From Bdellovibrio sp. ZAP7 (lineage in GTDB: Bacteria > Bdellovibrionota > Bdellovibrionia > Bdellovibrionales > Bdellovibrionaceae), in the NCBI RefSeq assembly GCF_006874645.1, contig NZ_CP030082.1, positions 744,001 to 808,000 of the forward strand: a stretch of DNA of 64,000 bases. Reading direction: 5' to 3'. Below, in pieces: positions 1-8,188 of the stretch. A program made the position numbers and the translations under genes. Positions within the stretch are counted from its first letter, which is position 1. Every line of letters starts with the position of its first letter. The notes beneath the pieces are model-generated. The model had not been told where the DNA came from and did no database searches. It was given only the letters and a program-made list of their open reading frames with translations.

Positions 1-302
1 CGCGTATCAATGAAGTTTTCAAATTCTATACAATGTTTAACCAGGAGCCTGTTGGTAAATACCACGTTCAAGTTTGCACGAATATTTCTTGTGCTCTTGA
101 GGGTGGTCGTGAAATGGCCAGCCACATCTGTAAAGAGTTGGGCGTTAAGCTTAACGAAGTGACAGCTGATGGCCGCTTCACAGTATCCAAAGTTGAGTGC
201 CTGGGTTCCTGCGGAACAGCTCCAATGATGCAAGTGAACGACACTTATCACGAGAAGCTAACTCCTGAATCAGCGATGAACTTGTTGAGAGGTATGAGAT
301 AA
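1..302 (+). CDS. nuoE: NADH-quinone oxidoreductase subunit E (C-terminal part, cut by window edge)
   Basis: Complex I subunit carrying the N1a 2Fe-2S cluster next to the NADH/FMN subunit. The frame is open from base 3, upstream of the first ATG at 33, and that upstream part (R-I-N-E-V-F-K-F-Y) matches the family, so the real start lies before the window. Cluster ligands are visible as C-T-N-I-S-C and C-L-G-S-C, followed by the usual G-T-A-P. The stop overlaps the nuoF start by one base (TAATG), suggesting translational coupling. About 99 residues are present out of a usual 160 or so. Confidence 0.95.
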   Translation, partial: RINEVFKFYTMFNQEPVGKYHVQVCTNISCALEGGREMASHICKELGVKLNEVTADGRFTVSKVECLGSCGTAPMMQVNDTYHEKLTPESAMNLLRGMR

Positions 303-1594
303 TGTCTGAAACAAAAGTTCTTACAGAATTCTATCATTTGCCAGAGTATCAAACTCTTGCAGGTTACAAAGCTAAAGGCGGTTACGAAACTTTGCCGAAA
401 GCTTTGAAAATGCAACCTCAAGCAATCATCGACGAAGTGAAGGCTTCTGGTCTTCGTGGTCGTGGTGGTGCGGGTTTCCCGACGGGTATGAAATGGGGCT
501 TCTTGCCAAAAAATGGCGAACCTCGTTACCTACTTTGCAATGCCGATGAAGGTGAGCCGGGAACATTTAAAGACCGTATGATGATGGAGCGTGCTCCTCA
601 TCAATTGATCGAAGGTATGATTATCTCTGCTTTCGCGGTTGGTTCACACAAAGGTTATATCTACGTTCGTGGTGAATATGTATTCCCAATCGAATGTCTG
701 AATAAAGCGATCAAAGAAGCATACGATGCAGGTCTTCTTGGTAAAAACATCCTGGGTTCTGGTTTCGACTTTGACCTGGACGTGTACCGTGGTGCCGGCG
801 CGTATATCTGCGGTGAAGAAACTGGTATGATTTCTTCTTTGGAAGGTCTTAAAGGCCAACCAAAATTGAAACCTCCATTCCCAGCAGTTCAAGGTTACTT
901 GCGCAAACCAACTATCGTGAACAACGTAGAAACTTTGGCAGCAGTAACTTACATCGTAAAAGATGGCGCTCAAACTTACCGCAAACACGGGACTGAGAAA
1001 TCAGCAGGAACTAAATTGTTCTCTGTATCTGGTAACGTGGCTAAGCCTGGTAACTATGAAGTTCCACTGGGTTACCCTTTGTTGGATCTTATCAACAAAG
1101 AGTGCGGTGGTATGAAACCAGGTCGTAAATTGAAAGCGATCATCCCGGGCGGATCTTCTGCTCCGGTTTTGACAGCTGAAGAATGTGCGAAAGCGAATCT
1201 TGATTACGAATCACTTGCGGGCTTAGGCACAATGCTTGGTTCTGGTGCAGTGATCGTGATGGATGACTCTCAATGTATGGTTGATATGTTGGGTGTTTTG
1301 ACTCACTTCTACGCTCATGAATCATGTGGTCAATGTACTCCATGCCGTGAAGGGACTGGTTGGCTGAACAAGATCCTTCATTCGATCTTGGAAGGCCGTG
1401 GCCGTCTTCAAGATATCGATTTGTTGGTGAAAGTTGCTGACAACATGAAAGGTAAAACAATCTGCGCTCTTTCAGACGCTGCTGCTTTGCCGGTTCTTAG
1501 CTTTGTAACTAAATTTAGAGATGAATTTGAATTCTACGTTCGTGAAGGACGTTCGAAAGTAAAAGGAACGACATATGCCGAAATGCACCATTAA
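302..1594 (+). CDS. nuoF: NADH-quinone oxidoreductase subunit F
   Basis: NADH-binding subunit of complex I; it takes electrons from NADH onto FMN and passes them to the iron-sulfur chain at the cytoplasmic face of the membrane. 430 residues, full length for the family. The nucleotide/FMN-binding segment R-G-R-G-G-A-G-F-P-T-G is near residue 55, C-G-E-E-T near 170, and the N3 4Fe-4S ligands S-C-G-Q-C-T-P-C near 350 with a later Cys in T-I-C-A-L. It starts at the nuoE stop and its last 20 bases overlap nuoG, so the operon is tightly packed. Confidence 0.97.
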   Translation: MSETKVLTEFYHLPEYQTLAGYKAKGGYETLPKALKMQPQAIIDEVKASGLRGRGGAGFPTGMKWGFLPKNGEPRYLLCNADEGEPGTFKDRMMMERAPHQLIEGMIISAFAVGSHKGYIYVRGEYVFPIECLNKAIKEAYDAGLLGKNILGSGFDFDLDVYRGAGAYICGEETGMISSLEGLKGQPKLKPPFPAVQGYLRKPTIVNNVETLAAVTYIVKDGAQTYRKHGTEKSAGTKLFSVSGNVAKPGNYEVPLGYPLLDLINKECGGMKPGRKLKAIIPGGSSAPVLTAEECAKANLDYESLAGLGTMLGSGAVIVMDDSQCMVDMLGVLTHFYAHESCGQCTPCREGTGWLNKILHSILEGRGRLQDIDLLVKVADNMKGKTICALSDAAALPVLSFVTKFRDEFEFYVREGRSKVKGTTYAEMHH

Positions 1595-3140
1595 TGGCAA
1601 AGAAGTCGAAGTAAAAGAAGGCTCGTCGATCATCGAAGCCATGCAGGTATCGGGCGATCGTATCGCTCACTATTGCTGGCATCCAGGATTGAGCGTAGCA
1701 GGTGTTTGTCGTCTGTGTGTTGTGGAGATCGAAGGAAATCCACGTGTTCAGATCGCGTGTAACACGATGGTTACCGAGGGCATGAAGATCAATAACACGT
1801 CTGAAAAAGTTAAAGACACTGTTAAGTGGGGTCTAGACTTCCACTTGATCAACCATCCTTTGGATTGCCCGATCTGTGACCAAGCTGGTGAGTGCGGTTT
1901 GCAAGATCAATACATGGAGTACGGTAAGTACGATCCAGAAATGGCCGAAGCGAAAGTTAAGAAACACAAAGTTGTGGATTTGGGACCTACAGTGGTTCTG
2001 GATTCTGAACGTTGTATCTTGTGCTCTCGTTGCGTTCGTTTCACTGAAGAAGTTTCTAAAACAAACGAGTTGGGTCTGTTCAACCGTGGTGACCGTACTG
2101 AAATCGGTACTCACGATGGCATGCCTTTGGATAACAACTACTCTTTGAACACAGTCGACATCTGCCCAGTGGGTGCGTTGACTTCCAAAGACTTCCGTTT
2201 CCGTCAGCGCGTTTGGTATCTAAAAGACGGCGACAGCGTTTGTAACGGTTGCTCTACTGGTTGTAACATCAAAGTATACTACAACAAGGAAGGCCTTTTC
2301 CGTATCAAGCCAGTTTACAATGAAAAAGTAAACGGTCACTGGATGTGCGACAGCGGTCGTAATGCCTATAAATTCGTGAACCGCGAAGCTCGTCTTCTTA
2401 AAGGTGTGGCTCGTGGCGTGGAAATGGCTCCAGGTGCCGCAGCTAAGAATGCTAACGAAGTTTTGAAAAACACGGCGGGCGATGCGATCGCTTTGGTTTT
2501 GACAGCGCAGTACACTCTGGAAGAGTACGAAGCGATTATCAAAACGTTCGTTGAAGAGTTCAAAACTAAAAAAGTATTCTTCTGGATTAACAACAAAGAA
2601 ACTTTCGACAGCTTTGACGGTTTGTTGTCTCGCGGAGACAAAAATCCAAACACGAAAGGTTTGCTGAAAGTGATGGAAAAACACGGCATCACTGCGACTT
2701 GGAATGACTTGTCTGCAGGTCTTGCAAACGGTTCTATCAAAACTGTTGTGGTAGCGGGTCCAGAGAACCAAGTAGTATTCCCTGAATACGCTGAAAGATT
2801 GAAAGAGCTTTCTAAAGCTCAAAACTTGATCTGGATGCAATCAGGTAAGAATGAAGCTTTGTCTGCTTTGACGGGTAATGTTTGGATCATTCCAATGAAA
2901 ACATTCGTTGAAAAAGACGGTACATTCATCAACTACTCTGGTCTTGAACAAAAGATCAAAAAAGTAACAACTGTTGTTTCTGAAGCTCTGACTTTGACAG
3001 AGGCGGCTTTGTTGTTGGCTGGTAAAAACTTGGCAATGCCGATGACGGCGCCTTTCATGCCAACAAATCAACGTCCTGACCAAGTTGAGTTGGAACACCG
3101 TAAGAAGAATGAGTTTGTATTCAGAAGAGGTAGCCTATGA
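1575..3140 (+). CDS. nuoG: NADH-quinone oxidoreductase subunit G (short form)
   Basis: Complex I subunit holding several iron-sulfur clusters between NuoF and NuoI. An N-terminal 2Fe-2S ferredoxin domain (H-Y-C-W-H, C-R-L-C) is followed by C-P-I-C-D-Q-A-G-E-C, then C-I-L-C-S-R-C and a C-N-G-C-S-T-G-C segment that begins the molybdopterin-oxidoreductase-like domain. At 521 residues it is clearly shorter than the 700-900 residue NuoG of enterobacteria, the loss being in the C-terminal molybdopterin-like part. It overlaps nuoF by 20 bases and nuoI by 4. Confidence 0.95.
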   Translation: MPKCTINGKEVEVKEGSSIIEAMQVSGDRIAHYCWHPGLSVAGVCRLCVVEIEGNPRVQIACNTMVTEGMKINNTSEKVKDTVKWGLDFHLINHPLDCPICDQAGECGLQDQYMEYGKYDPEMAEAKVKKHKVVDLGPTVVLDSERCILCSRCVRFTEEVSKTNELGLFNRGDRTEIGTHDGMPLDNNYSLNTVDICPVGALTSKDFRFRQRVWYLKDGDSVCNGCSTGCNIKVYYNKEGLFRIKPVYNEKVNGHWMCDSGRNAYKFVNREARLLKGVARGVEMAPGAAAKNANEVLKNTAGDAIALVLTAQYTLEEYEAIIKTFVEEFKTKKVFFWINNKETFDSFDGLLSRGDKNPNTKGLLKVMEKHGITATWNDLSAGLANGSIKTVVVAGPENQVVFPEYAERLKELSKAQNLIWMQSGKNEALSALTGNVWIIPMKTFVEKDGTFINYSGLEQKIKKVTTVVSEALTLTEAALLLAGKNLAMPMTAPFMPTNQRPDQVELEHRKKNEFVFRRGSL

Positions 3141-3661
3141 GCGTAATGCAAAATAACTCGGAAAAGTCCAAGTGGTACTTGCCGGGCGTATTAGGTGGCT
3201 TGTCCGTAACTATGAAACACATGGTTACGAATCTTTTGAACCGCAAAAAAATGATGACTTTGAACTATCCGGAAGAGAAGTACGATTACTCTCCGCGTTT
3301 CAAAGGTAATCACGTTTTGACAGTTAAAAAAGACGGATCTCTTCGTTGCACAGCTTGTATGTTGTGCGCGACGAACTGTCCTGCTGAATGTATCAAAATC
3401 GTTGCAGCAGAACATAACGATCCAGCTGTTGAAAAATTTCCGATCGCTTATGAAATTGATATCCTTCGTTGCGTATTCTGCGGTTTCTGTGAAGAAGCTT
3501 GCCCTGTAGACGCGATCCGCTTGGGACCTGAATGGCAAACTCCAGCGGTGAATGGTGGTCAGTTCATTTACGACATCAACCACTTGGCGTACCGTCCGAA
3601 TCTAAAGGGTGGTATCCAAACGCATGTGGATGACGAAGAACGCCACAAGCAAGGTATCTAA
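3137..3661 (+). CDS. nuoI: NADH-quinone oxidoreductase subunit I
   Basis: Complex I subunit with two 4Fe-4S clusters (N6a, N6b) that pass electrons towards quinone. Both ferredoxin motifs are present: C-T-A-C-M-L-C-A-T-N-C-P near residue 73 and C-V-F-C-G-F-C-E-E-A-C-P near 112. 174 residues, normal length. Its ATG overlaps the nuoG stop (ATGA). In most bacteria nuoH lies between nuoG and nuoI; here it does not. A fold-back repeat begins 6 bases after the stop. Confidence 0.96.
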   Translation: MSVMQNNSEKSKWYLPGVLGGLSVTMKHMVTNLLNRKKMMTLNYPEEKYDYSPRFKGNHVLTVKKDGSLRCTACMLCATNCPAECIKIVAAEHNDPAVEKFPIAYEIDILRCVFCGFCEEACPVDAIRLGPEWQTPAVNGGQFIYDINHLAYRPNLKGGIQTHVDDEERHKQGI

Positions 3662-3666
3662 CGGTC

Positions 3667-3789
3667 GGTTGATGAAAAGCAGCCGGCTGACTTCGTTGTC
3701 GGGCTGCTCCCATCGCTGCGACGTACCTGCAGTACGCCTCCGCGCTGGAATCAACCCTCCGCCTTGCATCCGACTACTTTTGATCAACC
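3667..3789 (+). repeat. Fold-back repeat family 1, copy 1
   Basis: Imperfect palindrome of 123 bp just after the nuoI stop. Left arm 3667-3686 (GGTTGATGAAAAGCAGCCGG) pairs with right arm 3770-3789 (CCGACTACTTTTGATCAACC) with three mismatches. The core contains TTCGTTGTCG, a small hairpin GTAC-CTGCA-GTAC and CTCCGCCTTGCAT. The same core with other arms occurs at 14875, 34231 and, inverted, 38865. The role is unknown; a strong 3' hairpin on the nuo transcript is one possibility, a miniature mobile repeat another. Confidence 0.8.
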
Positions 3790-3832
3790 TTGGTTTTCGG
3801 TTTTGCGGATGGGAAATGAAATAGATTTTTTG

Positions 3833-3863
3833 AAAGGACTGAGCAGACTCGGTCCTTTTTTTT
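3833..3863 (+). terminator. Rho-independent terminator
   Basis: Stem AAAGGACTGAG / CTCGGTCCTTT with a 4-base loop and a run of eight T. It lies downstream of nuoI and the fold-back repeat, so it probably ends the nuo operon. Confidence 0.85.
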
Positions 3864-3951
3864 ATCCGGAGGTATAATCCGCATCAACGCCAGCGGTTAC
3901 CGAAGCGGAGATAACCTCCTCCGAAACCTCCATTTTCGATTTTCTATTTTC

Positions 3952-3974
3952 GTTTCAAGCGGTACGCTTGAAAC
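3952..3974 (+). promoter_or_regulatory. Perfect hairpin in the leader of the 3985 gene
   Basis: GTTTCAAGC-GGTAC-GCTTGAAAC, a perfect 9-bp stem, ends 10 bases before the ATG at 3985 and directly abuts the ribosome-binding stretch CAGGGGG. There is no T-run, so it is not a simple terminator. It could be an operator (dyad) or a 5'-leader structure that affects translation. Confidence 0.5.
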
Positions 3975-3984
3975 AGGGGGTTCC

Positions 3985-4371
3985 ATGAAAAGCATGTTTG
4001 TTGGTCTCTTGCTAAGTCTTCTTCCTCTGGCTTCGTTGGCCCAGGCGCACGCCGAATTTGAAATGATCGAGCCTGCGGGCGATCAGTACTACAATTATAA
4101 TTTTGGTTCTACTTTCGTGAACTCTCGCAAGTATGTCGACTTCACTGTGACGTCTGTGGGGGATGAGCCTCTTGAGCTTAAGAAACTTGCGATTGCCGGT
4201 GGGTTTGTTTTTGATGCTCAAACAAATTGCCCAGATTCTTTACCTGTCGGTCAGAAGTGCACGGTTCGCACTTTCTTCTGGCCTCGTGAAAAGAAATTAT
4301 ATTCGGGTCGCTTATATATGGTATTCGCTCACGGTCGTTCGATTGTTAATCTTGCGGGGCGAGGAATTTAG
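3985..4371 (+). CDS. Secreted protein with an immunoglobulin-like (choice-of-anchor D/ASH type) domain
   Basis: 128 residues with a signal peptide (M-K-S-M-F-V-G-L-L-L-S-L-L-P-L-A-S-L-A-Q-A). The mature part has the beta-sandwich pattern of choice-of-anchor D / ASH repeats: F-V-N-S-R-K-Y-V-D-F-T-V-T-S-V-G-D-E-P-L, then a Cys pair (C-P-D-S-L-P-V-G-Q-K-C) typical of these domains, and G-R-L. Probably periplasmic or surface-located; exact function unknown. The gene overlaps the convergent cytochrome gene by 4 bases. The ribosome-binding site is GGGGG before ATG. Confidence 0.75.
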   Translation: MKSMFVGLLLSLLPLASLAQAHAEFEMIEPAGDQYYNYNFGSTFVNSRKYVDFTVTSVGDEPLELKKLAIAGGFVFDAQTNCPDSLPVGQKCTVRTFFWPREKKLYSGRLYMVFAHGRSIVNLAGRGI

Positions 4372-5070
4372 TTATTGAGGGCGCCGTTTTCTATCCATTG
4401 TAGAATTGTATTTTCTTGATCCGAGTTTAAGCGTTGGCTTGAGCTCGGAGGCATTTGTCCGCTATGAGTGATAGAGTACAACTTGCTTGCGGCTGGATTT
4501 TTTAAATTTACCGCCTTCATCACATTCGCATAACTGTCGAATCGATACCCCCCCACCCCCGTGCGAACTGGAATGACAACCGACGCATTTGGGATTCAAA
4601 ATATCCTGTTGTATAGAAGTATAACTTGCCACCGGCGGCGCGGGATTTGTTGGACTCGGTGTGGGTGTGGGTGTTGGGACTGGCGCCGTGTGAACAGAGA
4701 TAGACACAATCCACTGTTCGACGGTGGATTGTTGTGCTGGGGTCAAGGGGTGAGATGGTGGCATAGAGCCACTTGAGATCTCATTGTACAACAGAGATTG
4801 TGCCGGAGAGCCAGGGACAATAAGACCGGCACTAATCATATGATTGATATCCTGCAGCCCATAGACGCCCGCGGACCCTGAGTTTTGTCCATGGCAAGAA
4901 GCACAGTTCTGATTCAAAATTTCTAAAGCATTATTTGCAGGAGGAGAATCGATACTCTGCGAACTGTTTGAGGATGACGAATTATTTGAAGTGGGAGCTC
5001 CAAGCATTTCAAGTGGGGCGCAGGCACTCAGGCAGACAACGCAAAGATATAGACAAAGGATTAGCTTCAT
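4368..5070 (-). pseudogene. Lipoprotein with two c-type cytochrome domains, frameshifted in a poly-G tract
   Basis: A strong RBS (AGGAGGATCG) and ATG at 5070 open a lipoprotein with a lipobox ending L-S-A-C (Cys17). A first haem motif C-A-S-C-H is at residues 56-60 with a likely Met ligand in G-S-M-P-P. After a Thr-Pro linker a second haem motif C-V-G-C-H is at 162-166. The frame then leaves the homology at a run of seven G (plus-strand C at 4548-4554; another run of five at 4556-4560). One G fewer restores the second domain (Y-R-F-D-S-Y-A ... G-Q-M-P-P ... Q-W-I-E-N-G), which closely parallels the first and ends at 4368. In the observed frame the protein stops at 4462. Either a broken gene, a slippage-controlled gene or a sequencing error. 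Probable periplasmic electron-transfer protein. Confidence 0.75.
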
Positions 5071-5200
5071 CGATCCTCCTAGGAATAGGTTGAATCATAT
5101 CAAGATGCGTGGAGTTTTCCTTAACAAATGTTAATTATTGTTCTTTAGTCCTAGAGATCGCAGTCCTACTGCTAGTTTACTCGGATTTCAGATTTTGAAA

Positions 5201-5809
5201 CTATTCTTCAGTGGCGATGGAATTTTCGTCTTGGTCTTTGCCAATTAAAGTCGCGCGAAACACGGGTTTGTATACCGGAAAAGCTCCCGCAAGTTTTGAT
5301 TCATACAAAACAATTTCGGAGACGTGAATTTTCCCAAAGCTCTTACGCTTGAACGGTGAAATCATATCTTTGACACTTTTCGGATTGCGCAGGCGCGCGA
5401 TCGTCAGGTGAGGCGTGAAATCGCGTTTATCAATAAACCTCAGCAGATTTCTTTCTTTCAAGATCTCATCCAAGCGATCTTTAAACTCACCCAGAGCTTT
5501 TTTGTTCTGAACGCCTAACCATAATGTGCGCGCATCGTGCTCCGAGGAAAACGCACTGATGTCGTCGACTTTTAAATCGAAGGGTTTTGTCTGTTCACAG
5601 GCATCCTGCAGGGCCTGACTCAAAGCCGGGATGCTGTCTTCCGGCGTTTCCCCCAGAAAAGTTACAGTGACGTGAAAGTTTTCAGGCGGAACCCATTTGA
5701 TCACTAGTTCTTTTTGATCCGCATTGATTTTCAATTTTTTGTAGGTCGGCAAGAAAGTTGTCGAAAGTGGATTCGTCGCGTTCAAAGCAAAGAACAGGCG
5801 TTTATTCAT
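5201..5809 (-). CDS. thpR: RNA 2',3'-cyclic phosphodiesterase (2'-5' RNA ligase family)
   Basis: 202-residue member of the 2H phosphoesterase/LigT family, which opens 2',3'-cyclic phosphates at RNA ends. The two catalytic H-x-T-x motifs are present: H-V-T-V-T-F-L-G near residue 46 and H-L-T-I-A-R-L near 135. Cytoplasmic, single gene, ATG start. No tRNA-processing partner is next to it; the 130 bp to the cytochrome gene hold nothing recognisable. Confidence 0.9.
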   Translation of the reverse strand: MNKRLFFALNATNPLSTTFLPTYKKLKINADQKELVIKWVPPENFHVTVTFLGETPEDSIPALSQALQDACEQTKPFDLKVDDISAFSSEHDARTLWLGVQNKKALGEFKDRLDEILKERNLLRFIDKRDFTPHLTIARLRNPKSVKDMISPFKRKSFGKIHVSEIVLYESKLAGAFPVYKPVFRATLIGKDQDENSIATEE

Positions 5810-5892
5810 GCTTTCATTTTAGCAGATATTTCGGGTTCACCAAGACGTATTATTCAAACTCCTGATAAACTAACAAAACGGGGAGATAAGCC

Positions 5893-6198
5893 ATGATTGT
5901 GATGACTTCCAAGATACAAGTGAAAGCTGAACGAGAAAGAGAGTTCGTTGGTCTGGCTGCGATCGTTGTCAATCCTGCGCGAGCTGACAAAGGCTGTATG
6001 AGCTATGAGTTCTTTGAAGATCCGCTCGAGCCTGGTGTATTTATGATCATTGAAACCTGGAGAAGCTGGGAAGATCTGAATGCGCACTTGGAAAAGGACT
6101 ATACCAAGGAATTCTTTGCCAAGCTCCCCCAGTTTGCAGTCATTCCACCCACCATCACGACGTATGAATCGCGTGGTGGGCAGCCGATGACTCTTTAA
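5893..6198 (+). CDS. Antibiotic biosynthesis monooxygenase (ABM) domain protein
   Basis: 101 residues, the length of the small ferredoxin-like ABM/YgiN family, whose members are cofactor-free monooxygenases or quinol oxidases. Family features are R-E-R-E-F near residue 16, A-D-K-G-C-M-S-Y-E-F-F-E-D and F-M-I-I-E-T-W. RBS GGGGAG before ATG. The substrate cannot be read from sequence. The 3' end overlaps the convergent terC-like gene by 4 bases. Confidence 0.85.
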   Translation: MIVMTSKIQVKAEREREFVGLAAIVVNPARADKGCMSYEFFEDPLEPGVFMIIETWRSWEDLNAHLEKDYTKEFFAKLPQFAVIPPTITTYESRGGQPMTL

Positions 6199-7187
6199 GA
6201 GGGATTCGTATCGTTTTTCTTTTTTGCGGGGATCAGAAGTGAAAGCACCATAGATCCTCCGATAAAGAACGCAATTAGGCCTAGGGAAACACCAATTGGG
6301 AAGTGGCCGTTAAACATTTTATTCAACCAAGTCATTTTCAAGCCCACGAAAATTAAAGTCAGCGCCAGGCCATACTTTAACAAGTGGAACTTATCAACTA
6401 CACCTGCCAAAAGGAAGTACAGGGAACGCAGACCCAGGATCGCAAAAATATTCGAAGTGAACACGATCAATGGTTCTTTCGTAACCGCAAAAATCGCGGG
6501 CACGCTATCCACGGCAAAGATCACGTCTGTGAACTCCATAAAGACCAAGGCTACGAACAATGGTGTGGCGAAGTGCACACCATTTTGTTTTACGAAGAAA
6601 TGGTCTCCATGCATTTTATCAGTCACACGGATATGCTTGCGCATGAACTTAATCAACCAGTTGTGGGAGGGATCAATGGAGTGTTCGCTTTGGAACATCA
6701 TCTTGAAACCAGTGATGATTAAGAACACGCCAAAGATCAGCACCACAGCTTGGTACTGCATCAATACGGAGCCTAAAGCGATAAAAATCGCACGGAAGAT
6801 CAAAGCACCGATGATACCAAAGAATAAAACCCGATGTTGAAATTGAGCGGGGATTGCAAAGAAACCAAAAACCACAACAAAGACAAAGATATTATCCACC
6901 GAGAGTGATTTTTCGATCACATACCCGGTTAGAAACTCGAGTCCGACCTGATTGGCGATAGCTTGGTCGCCGAATTTGTATAATGTGTAGCCGTAAAGTA
7001 TCCCATTGAAGATCATCGCAAGCGAGATCCACGCAATCGACCACAGAGTCGCCTCTTTAAAGCCCACAGTATGGGATTTTTTATGAAAGACCCCTAAATC
7101 CAGGGCCAGCATTCCTACGACGAACCCCAAAAATGCGAGGTAAAACCACCAATAATCTGCAAAGGGGAATAATAACGTTTGATCCAA
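6195..7187 (-). CDS. TerC family integral membrane protein (Alx-like)
   Basis: 330 residues with about nine hydrophobic segments. TerC signatures include L-D-L-G-V-F-H near residue 28, S-V-D-N-I-F-V-F near 95 and A-V-D-S-V-P-A-I-F-A-V-T-K-E-P near 225; the acidic residues inside membrane segments are thought to bind metal. Some relatives (Alx, MeeF/MeeY) export manganese; tellurite resistance is the historical label. The start is TTG at 7187 with GGAGG 4 bases upstream. Divergent from an NhaR-like LysR gene across 95 bp, so the pair may be co-regulated. Confidence 0.92.
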   Translation of the reverse strand: MDQTLLFPFADYWWFYLAFLGFVVGMLALDLGVFHKKSHTVGFKEATLWSIAWISLAMIFNGILYGYTLYKFGDQAIANQVGLEFLTGYVIEKSLSVDNIFVFVVVFGFFAIPAQFQHRVLFFGIIGALIFRAIFIALGSVLMQYQAVVLIFGVFLIITGFKMMFQSEHSIDPSHNWLIKFMRKHIRVTDKMHGDHFFVKQNGVHFATPLFVALVFMEFTDVIFAVDSVPAIFAVTKEPLIVFTSNIFAILGLRSLYFLLAGVVDKFHLLKYGLALTLIFVGLKMTWLNKMFNGHFPIGVSLGLIAFFIGGSMVLSLLIPAKKKNDTNPS

Positions 7188-7239
7188 AAAGCCTCCGATA
7201 AATATTACTCTATAGGACTTTCATTCTTCTGAAAAATCG

Positions 7240-7258
7240 ATAAACTTTAATAAGTTAT
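7240..7258. promoter_or_regulatory. Dyad in the terC/lysR divergent intergenic region
   Basis: ATAAACTTTAATAAGTTAT is an AT-rich imperfect dyad (AACTT-TAAT-AAGTT at its centre) in the 95 bp between the two divergent genes. Position and symmetry suit a LysR-type operator. No experimental support; the assignment is an inference. Confidence 0.4.
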
Positions 7259-7282
7259 TCGCTTTAAACAAAGAGGTCCTAA

Positions 7283-8188
7283 ATGGCGGTCAAAACCACT
7301 CAGAACTTTCAATGGCTTAACTATCACCACCTGCATTATTTCTACACGATTGCGCAGGAAGGAAGTATCGCTAAGGCCGCAGAGAAACTTAATATCGGGC
7401 AGCCCACTCTTAGTACTCAATTGAAACAGTTGGAAGAGTCTTTAGGGAAGCCTCTTTTTGAAAGAAGCAAACAACGCCTGCATTTGACAGAAGCGGGACG
7501 TATTGCTTTCGAATACGCTCAGCAAGTTTTCAATTTGGGATCAGAAATGGTCGAAGTACTGCAAGATCGTCTGCAAAACAATCGCATGCATGTTCAAATC
7601 GGGGCCCTTGATAGCGTGCCAAAGGACATTACACATAAAGTGATCATGCAGGCCTATAAAGCGGGTAACTGTAACATTTCAGTGGTGGAAGGCTCGGGTG
7701 ATCAGTTGCTAAGAGAACTTGAAAATCATCACGTCGATTTGCTGCTTTCAAACTATGCTCCATCTGTGGACTTCCAATCAGTTTACGCTAAATCCATCGC
7801 GAAACTTCCGGTGGTGGTTTGTGCCTCTGAAAAATTCAAACATCTGAAAAAGAATTTTCCGCAAAGCCTGGAAGGGCAGCCCTTCGTGATTCCTACGGTC
7901 CACAGTAAGCTTCGTCGAGAGATCGATCATTATTTTCAAGTGAATGGAATCAAAGTAGATCAAGTCGCCGAGATTCAAGATACCAGCTTACAGACGCTGT
8001 TGGGTTCAGAGGGGGTGGGGTTGATTCCCGTCGCGGATGCGGTGGCGAAAAAGCTTACAAAAGAAGGCAAGCTGATCGTTTTAGGCACTATGAAAGGCGT
8101 CTATGAGGAAATTTGGCTGATGGCTGCCAATCGGAAGATTGAAAATCCAATTGCAGCCCAGGTGATGAAGGAATTTTCATTAAGCTAA
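7283..8188 (+). CDS. LysR-family transcriptional regulator, NhaR-like
   Basis: 301 residues. The N-terminal winged HTH (residues 13-70: N-Y-H-H-L-H-Y-F-Y ... E-G-S-I-A-K-A-A-E-K-L ... P-T-L-S-T-Q-L-K-Q-L-E) is closest in style to NhaR, the sodium-responsive activator. A LysR substrate-binding domain fills the rest. The divergent neighbour is a TerC-type transporter, so regulation of ion or metal export is plausible. RBS AGAGG upstream of ATG. It ends directly against the convergent gene at 8189 with no gap. Confidence 0.9.
   Translation: MAVKTTQNFQWLNYHHLHYFYTIAQEGSIAKAAEKLNIGQPTLSTQLKQLEESLGKPLFERSKQRLHLTEAGRIAFEYAQQVFNLGSEMVEVLQDRLQNNRMHVQIGALDSVPKDITHKVIMQAYKAGNCNISVVEGSGDQLLRELENHHVDLLLSNYAPSVDFQSVYAKSIAKLPVVVCASEKFKHLKKNFPQSLEGQPFVIPTVHSKLRREIDHYFQVNGIKVDQVAEIQDTSLQTLLGSEGVGLIPVADAVAKKLTKEGKLIVLGTMKGVYEEIWLMAANRKIENPIAAQVMKEFSLS

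Noticed and set aside
3609..3824. Open frame running from nuoI into the fold-back
   Set aside because: Out of frame with nuoI and through a palindrome; no RBS.
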